Position numbers and translations under genes: made by a program | NCBI GenBank assembly: GCA_031002005.1 | Contig: JARYHS010013630.1 | Location: forward strand, 239,575,539-239,639,538 | DNA from: Vandiemenella viatica | Lineage: Eukaryota > Arthropoda > Insecta > Orthoptera > Morabidae | Direction: 5' to 3' | Length of the DNA: 64,000 bases | Notes under the pieces: generated by a model | What the model was told of the DNA's origin: nothing | What the model saw: only the letters and a program-made list of their open reading frames with translations | Database searches by the model: none | Part shown: positions 59,230-64,000 of the stretch, piece by piece | Position numbering within the stretch: the stretch's first letter is position 1 | How the letters are laid out: every line of letters begins with the position of its first letter

Positions 59230-60430
59230 GCAACTAATTGAGTGAGCAGAAGCACAGCCTTGCTAGAAGATTACCGTGGCTGGGTTGGCAGTTTTGGCTA
59301 TGTACGTGGTTGCCGGTGTTGTTTTTATGGTGGATATAGTGACTCCATCCCTGTGCTGCACTAGTTGTCCCGTCGTCTGGGAAGTCTGTACTTCGTGGGC
59401 TTAGCAGGTATCGTGAGTTGCCATCCTCGTGACAAAAGATACGACTGGTGTGAGCGTTGTCTTGGCTGTTGTCCGTTGTTGTTTCCTGAACTGTTGCTGA
59501 CGGGTTCTACTGGGTTCTCCACACGCTGGTCCTCTGTTTCTGGTAGTGGCACGCTGTCTGCGGTATTGAGGTCTCATGTCAGCCTGGTGTTTTAATGCGT
59601 CACATCCGTTTGTAGAGTGGAGGTCTCTTAATCAGCTATCCTGGGGTTGATTAATTCGTTTGGCTACTGTGGGATGCTATGGGTGGATACGTCCTTTGCA
59701 CCATATTGCTGTGAGTCTCGTCATCGCTGGGCAGCCCCAGTAACAAGCCGTGTGGGATTCTACACAATTGCAGCAGGTTGCATCTTTCCGGTGCTTCGTG
59801 TGGCCCTTTGCCAGGTGTCCATCACCGCACCACATGACATGATTGCATTTGAATGATTTATGCCCGAAAGTTTGACACCTGTAGCATTGTTGGAAGTAGA
59901 AGGATCTCGTATTCTTGTTTTTCTCACCCCGTACCTGAGCCCGTTGGACTCTCAATACATGTTACGTAGGAGGAAATACTTGGATCGTTCTTCCGAGCTG
60001 CTTTATTTCGAAGTTAATATCCTGTTCCTGGAGTATAGGTGTTGTCTTGATCATGTCTGGCGGCCATGAGACCTATATCCTGATTCGTTTCATGTCTGGC
60101 CAGCAGAATATGGGTACATGCGTAGCAAACAGTAGCTGAGGAGTAAATCTTGCCAGTTTCCTGGAGAGTATATCATCTTTAGCGGCATGGGCCCCTCCTC
60201 TGTAGTTGTTGTCGCTGCCTCGTTCCTCACGGTCTGGGATGTTACGTGCTAAAGGTTGTTCTGACGATTCAGGAGTCTTTTCCCTCTATTAGCTGTGGTG
60301 CAGGTAACGATTCGGCAGTAGGCGTTGATTCTTCCTGTGATGTTTCCTCTGGGGATGGTTTGTCAGCAGTTATTGGATGTGTATGACTCCTCTGGTTAAA
60401 TGGCGAGGTGATGCGTGACACATATTGCCC
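59230..60430 (-). pseudogene. Jockey-like LINE ORF1 (nucleic-acid-binding), decayed
   Basis: The best-preserved part (59955-59677, minus) has a CCHC zinc knuckle, CYRCQTFGHKSFKC (C-x2-C-x4-H-x4-C), then CGDGHLAKGH and CCNCVESHTACYWGCP. That series of three knuckles ends ORF1 proteins of Jockey-clade LINEs, which coat the element RNA. The second knuckle has lost its final Cys (GH in place of DC). Further on, 59552-59361 gives a Gln/Asn-rich tail. Upstream (60430-59960) is a Pro/Glu-rich N-terminal half with stops. No ORF2 follows; the RTE element lies immediately downstream. Confidence 0.75.
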
Positions 60431-60634
60431 TTGGTCGCCACGCTGACCTCTCTGATATACCGAATGGTACTGTCAGCGATCAGTGCATGGAGGCTTGCTA
60501 TTACACAGACATCTTCATCAAGGAAACTTCAGTCCTGGAGTGCGGGGAAGTTCTTGCGAGAGTTTCGCATCTCCTTACCTTTAATATTTATTGGTATTTC
60601 ATGAGGGTTGTGTTGTCAGTCTTGGTGAGTCATT

Positions 60635-61005
60635 TTATCTGAGAGGGTGTACGGGCCACCTTATGTTTTCATGAAAGTGTTCTCTTGAGTCAAGTCTCGC
60701 TATCAGCAGGTTGCTGGATTTGGGGAATTTTTCATAGAAGGTGTTGGCTGTTTTGACAATTCGCTGTTTCAGCGTTTGCAGCCCGCTGACTCTGTGCAGT
60801 ACGGTGCTGGGTGTGTCCCTCGGCAGATGGTACGCGAATCTGATGGTGCGATTCTGTATAACTTGGAGTCTTTTGATGTGTGAGGTGGCAGCGTTACCCC
60901 ACACTACACCAATGGAGGCTTGCTGCTGCGGACATTCATGTCGCGGCCCGTGGATTTTAATATGGAGCCGTCTTATAGTGGTAGCCAGAAACAGGTACAA
61001 CGCTC
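60635..61005 (-). pseudogene. Jockey-like RT C-terminal fragment
   Basis: The frame contains VWGNAATSHIKRLQVIQNRT, RFAYHLPRDTPSTVLHRVSG and LQTLKQRIVKTANTFYEKF, the conserved stretch near the end of Jockey ORF2. It stands upstream (minus-strand sense) of the ORF1 remnant, the reverse of the order in one element, so these come from two insertions or a rearrangement. Confidence 0.85.
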
Positions 61006-61261
61006 TCTGCTGAGTTTAACTGTCTGTATTGAATATATCGGCCAGTCGAATTTCGATCACTTTTAATTGGCAAAAAATTAATCGTAGGCGATACCCTGTG
61101 GCTCAGCGGAGTACGTAAAGCACCCATACTCGCCACGGTATACCTGAAAGGTTTACCTACGCAGGCAAACCCACAAATTTTCGGGTAAATTTCACAGTAT
61201 CCAATATAATCATTGCATCATTACATGAGGTGATAAGTTTTTTATTAGAATGGAAATGTAA

Positions 61262-61746
61262 ATAACAAAGAAAAAGAGAAACCTTTTAGTTTCAATTATT
61301 GATCTAGGAATTAGACAGAACTTTTTAAAACTCTTTGTGTGGAGCACAGCACTTTATGGTAGCGGAACATGGACTTTAGGAATACCGGAAAGAAAGAAAA
61401 TTAAAGCATTTGATATGTGGTGCTACAGAAGAATGCTGAAAATAAAGTGGACAGACAAAGTAAGAAATGAACGAGTTTTGGAAATGATGGGTGAGAAAAG
61501 AAGTTTGTGGAAGAAGCTTACAGAAAGAAGAGACAGGCTGGTAGGTCATATTTTGAGACATGCAGGATTGGTTAATTTGCTAGTGGAGGGAACAGTCGAA
61601 GGTAAGAAATGTAGAGGAAGACAGAGATTAGAATATATGAAGCAGATAATTAAGGACGGGGGCTGTAAGGGGTATGTAGAAATGAAGAGGTTAGCACTGG
61701 ATAGGAAGTGATGGAGGATTGCATCAAACCAGTCGAAAGACTGACG

Positions 61747-61779
<33 letters not shown>
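61262..61779 (+). pseudogene. 5'-truncated RTE copy with long poly(A)
   Basis: Matches the last ~480 bases of the RTE element at 55907-59200 with high similarity. An open frame (61337-61711) reads WSTALYGSGTWTLG, ERKKIKAFDMWCYRRMLK and VGHILRHAGLVNLLVEGTVE; one TGA replaces a Gly codon near the end. It ends GCATCAAACCAGTCGAAAGA plus an A-run of about 33 (61747-61779), so this is a recent dead-on-arrival insertion. Opposite orientation to the main copy. Confidence 0.92.
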
Positions 61780-61780
<1 letters not shown>

Positions 61781-62079
61781 GAAAAATGGTTTCCAAACAG
61801 AAAAGAATACAATCATATTAATTTGTTAAGGGAATTGAGTAAAGAACCTAAAGATTACCGAAATTACTTGCATGTGGATGAAACACGATCACCTACCTTT
61901 GTTGTAAACATTAATCTATATCTCCAAGAATTTCAATTGTACATTATCACTAATTAAAATAATCAGAAATACAGTCAGAATACGTATAAAGACAAAGTTG
62001 TAATCTTCCGACCCTACAGACTTCAATAATACTTCATATTTCTTTTTCTCTTTCTCGTAGTAGCTGGTATCCGCGTCTC
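61780..62079. other. No recognisable feature
   Basis: AT-rich DNA. Confidence 0.4.
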
Positions 62080-62290
62080 TGGATCTGATAAACCCCCTCC
62101 CCCCTAAAGTCGACATCCGTATCGTTTGTGGAATTATTTTAGCTCTACTGTCGTTCATGAATTTCAAAAGCACACGTGAGATTTCCGTCGACCCCCTCCT
62201 TTCCCCCTCCGTCTCCCCCTTGGTGAGATTTGGTGGTATTTCGCCACCCCCCCCCTCTTCACCACACGTAATTAATGGACGCCCCCTACG
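62080..62290. mobile_element. MITE, right-hand portion
   Basis: Corresponds to the second half of 30484-30854: TTTAGCTCTACTGTC, GTGAGATTTCCGTC, GTGAGATTTGGTG and the end CACGTAATTAATGGACGCCC. The left terminus is missing. Confidence 0.78.
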
Positions 62291-62483
62291 GACTTTGCGT
62301 CTTTAACGTACTAGCAACATATCTAAGTCTTGTAGTTTTTGCACCGATTTCGCATTTCTCTTTGGGTGGTCTTGGTATTCCTTGTTCTTCACACGCCACA
62401 GACAAAATTCTGATTTTTAAGATCCAATAAATTCTTAGATACCGAAATATGCTGTATCCATTCCTAACGGACAGTTTTTCTCT

Positions 62484-62690
62484 TAGGACTTACGACTCTT
62501 CTACGTCTTGGTCATTAGAGGCGAGAAAGGATAGGGGCAAGGAACAGCAAGGAATTTGGCCGTGGCATTTTGAAGGAACCATTCCAGAATTTGCCTGAAA
62601 TGATTTCGTGTAACCATGGAAACCGGATTCTGGATGGCCGAAAGGGAATTCGAAACTGGTTCCTTGCGAATGCGAACCTACTAGAGCACA
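62484..62690 (-). mobile_element. SINE subfamily B, old copy
   Basis: Minus-strand B tail remnant (ACTTACGACTCTTCTACGTC), then the CCATGG-type body and a mutated head. It touches the Tc1 foldback at 62693. Confidence 0.7.
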
Positions 62691-62694
62691 TATA

Positions 62695-63353
62695 CAGTGA
62701 TCAGCATAAACACTATGACTCCCTGCTTATTAGTGTGTTGGTCCATCTTAGGAGCGCAATACAGCAGCGATTCGGCGTGGCATGGATTCGAAAAGTCCTT
62801 TTTAGGTTTCTGGAGTTGTCTGGCATCAGGTGTCTGCGTACTGGTCACGCAATTCCCTTAAATTACGGGCCTGTGGTTTGTGGACGCGGCTGCTGGAAAC
62901 GAGCATCTCAGAAACGGCGAGGCTGATTGGCGTGCAGGCACAAGTGTTTCGGAACACACTCTGCTGTCGCTGCCTATCCCTCTTTACAGAGCGGGCAAGC
63001 CTCCGACCTACACTTTCTCTGGTGAGGCGTGGACGTCTACCACCTTGTCGCCCAGTCGTAGTTTCACCGTCTTTCAACCACTCTGCATAGATACTCACTA
63101 CAGTAGCACGCAAACAGCCGACCGGCCTCGCCGTTTCCGAGATGCTCGCTCCCAGGCGCCGCGCCCACAAACCACCGGCCCGTAATTTAAAGGAATTGCG
63201 TGACCTGTGCGTAGACATCTGGTGCCAGACAACTCCGGAAAGCTAACAAGGACTTTTCGAATTCATGACACGCCGAATCGCTGCTGTATTGCGCTCCGAA
63301 TATGGACCATCACACTAATAAACAGGTGGTCATAATGCTTTGGCTGATCAGTG
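62695..63353. mobile_element. Tc1-derived foldback element, 659 bp
   Basis: Arms of 229 bases (62695-62923 and 63125-63353) are inverted copies around a 201-base centre. TA flanks both ends (62693-62694 and 63354-63355). The outer parts of both arms equal the 3' end of the Tc1 element at 2057-3182, including transposase C-terminal coding (RNLRELRD) and TIR (CACTGATCAGCC). The inner arm ends and centre carry the transposase N-terminal region on the minus strand: GASISETARPVGC, EWLKDGETTTGRQGGRRPRL. So two 3' ends were joined head to head around a 5' coding piece. No complete transposase remains. Confidence 0.9.
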
Positions 63354-63373
63354 TATGTGTTAATGATCTATAT

Positions 63374-63835
63374 CAGCGGTTCCCAACCTATGGGTCGCGA
63401 CCCACTAGTGGGTCGCGGAACAATCGAGGTTTTTATCACAAAAAATATATCTTTTATTTCATCTATTTAAAAAAATATATCACAACATTTTACAAGTGCA
63501 ATAATCATGAAAGCTATTAGCTTAAATTAAAGCTTTGTGAGACAAAAAAGTTTTCTTAAACAGTCAGTTCGTAATATGCAATAACCCCGTTGTGAGATAT
63601 AGCAGCGGCAGCAATCGCGCAATCGTTATGGCAACCCCTGAACACCCCCTCTCCCATCCCGCTTCTCTCATTGTCATTTTTTTGTTTACTCTTGAATCGA
63701 AACCAAAGTCTTTGATTGAAAGTCTTAATCTGCTTTGTCAGGGTGAGTTTTGTGTGCGTTTAGTTTTGACTGAGAGTAGATTTAAAGTGATTAATCATGG
63801 AATTTCATCAGTCAACTTGATTAGGTGATGGTCTG
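63374..63835 (+). mobile_element. 5' end of a hAT-type element
   Basis: CAGCGGTTCCCAACCTATGG starts this segment; CAG-GGTTC-CAACC is the terminal inverted repeat style of Charlie-like hAT elements. GGGTCGCGACCC follows. A matching opposite end is not in the window, so length and TSD are unknown; the right boundary is a guess. Confidence 0.6.
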
Positions 63836-64000
63836 TGCAGCCACCTCCCGGCCTGTAATATGTTTCTTGTATTATGTATTATCAATTCTTGTTTTTGTTG
63901 ACAGAATATATCCTCTGTACGAAAATTTGCCTTTTCGTAGGATAGGATAGTCGATAGCGTATCTAGGTCATACAACAGTTCCTATTCTGATATTAGATAC
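63836..64000. other. Window end, no recognisable feature
   Basis: AT-rich; could be the interior of the hAT element. Confidence 0.4.

Noticed and set aside
61085..61150. CTGTGGCTCAGCGGAGTACG, tRNA-like A-box phrase
   Set aside because: No B box at the required distance and no cloverleaf pairing.

Overview
This is a stretch of a large, AT-rich, repeat-laden animal genome. The host is almost certainly an arthropod and probably an insect. It has interrupted genes, poly(A)-tailed retroposons with target-site duplications (TSDs), RTE- and Jockey-like LINEs, Tc1, PIF/Harbinger and hAT DNA transposons, a gypsy-type LTR element, and an assembly gap of exactly 1000 N. The tRNA-derived SINE body and the mix of elements remind me of polyneopteran insects (orthopteran, stick-insect or cockroach type). 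That is an impression from memory, not a demonstrated placement. I see no bacterial operon, CRISPR array or phage.

Only one feature looks like a host gene: the first coding exon (51333-51470, +) of a classical short-chain dehydrogenase/reductase. It has a TGASSGIG cofactor loop and ends at a splice donor; a TATA/Inr-like promoter precedes it. Its later exons are not recognisable: the intron runs into the gap (51820-52819), and what follows the gap is a transposon.

Region by region. 0.5-8.6 kb: SINEs, a decayed Tc1 element beside an (AT)n tract, a 450-bp foldback element, a ~155-bp tandem repeat and a hAT-type MITE. 8.6-17 kb: mostly unannotatable AT-rich DNA with an RTE fragment, a ~158-bp tandem repeat and a SINE. 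17.5-21 kb: a decayed minus-strand LINE interrupted by a younger SINE with a perfect 11-bp TSD. 23-27.7 kb: RTE and mariner-like remnants, SINE pieces and an interspersed element. 30-36.4 kb: two MITEs, a 42-bp-arm hairpin, a second Tc1-like pseudogene and a SINE inserted inside another SINE. 39.2-46.9 kb: an LTR retrotransposon with two 1402-bp LTRs, a tRNA-Lys-type primer site, gag-like remnants and no recognisable pol. 47-51 kb: a diverged direct repeat and a LINE scrap. 51.2-53.9 kb: the SDR exon, the gap, and a PIF/Harbinger relic with MADF and transposase pieces. 54-61.8 kb: LINE territory, including a near-complete RTE element broken by one base between endonuclease and reverse transcriptase, plus Jockey ORF1 and RT remnants. 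62-64 kb: a MITE half, a SINE, a Tc1-derived foldback with 229-bp arms, and the end of a hAT element.

The genes do not form a pathway. The biology here is transposon turnover: nested insertions give a relative chronology, and several non-autonomous derivatives (gag-only LTR element, Tc1 foldback, hAT MITEs, deleted Harbinger) sit near decayed relatives of possible autonomous partners. All family calls come from reading motifs by eye; no search was run.
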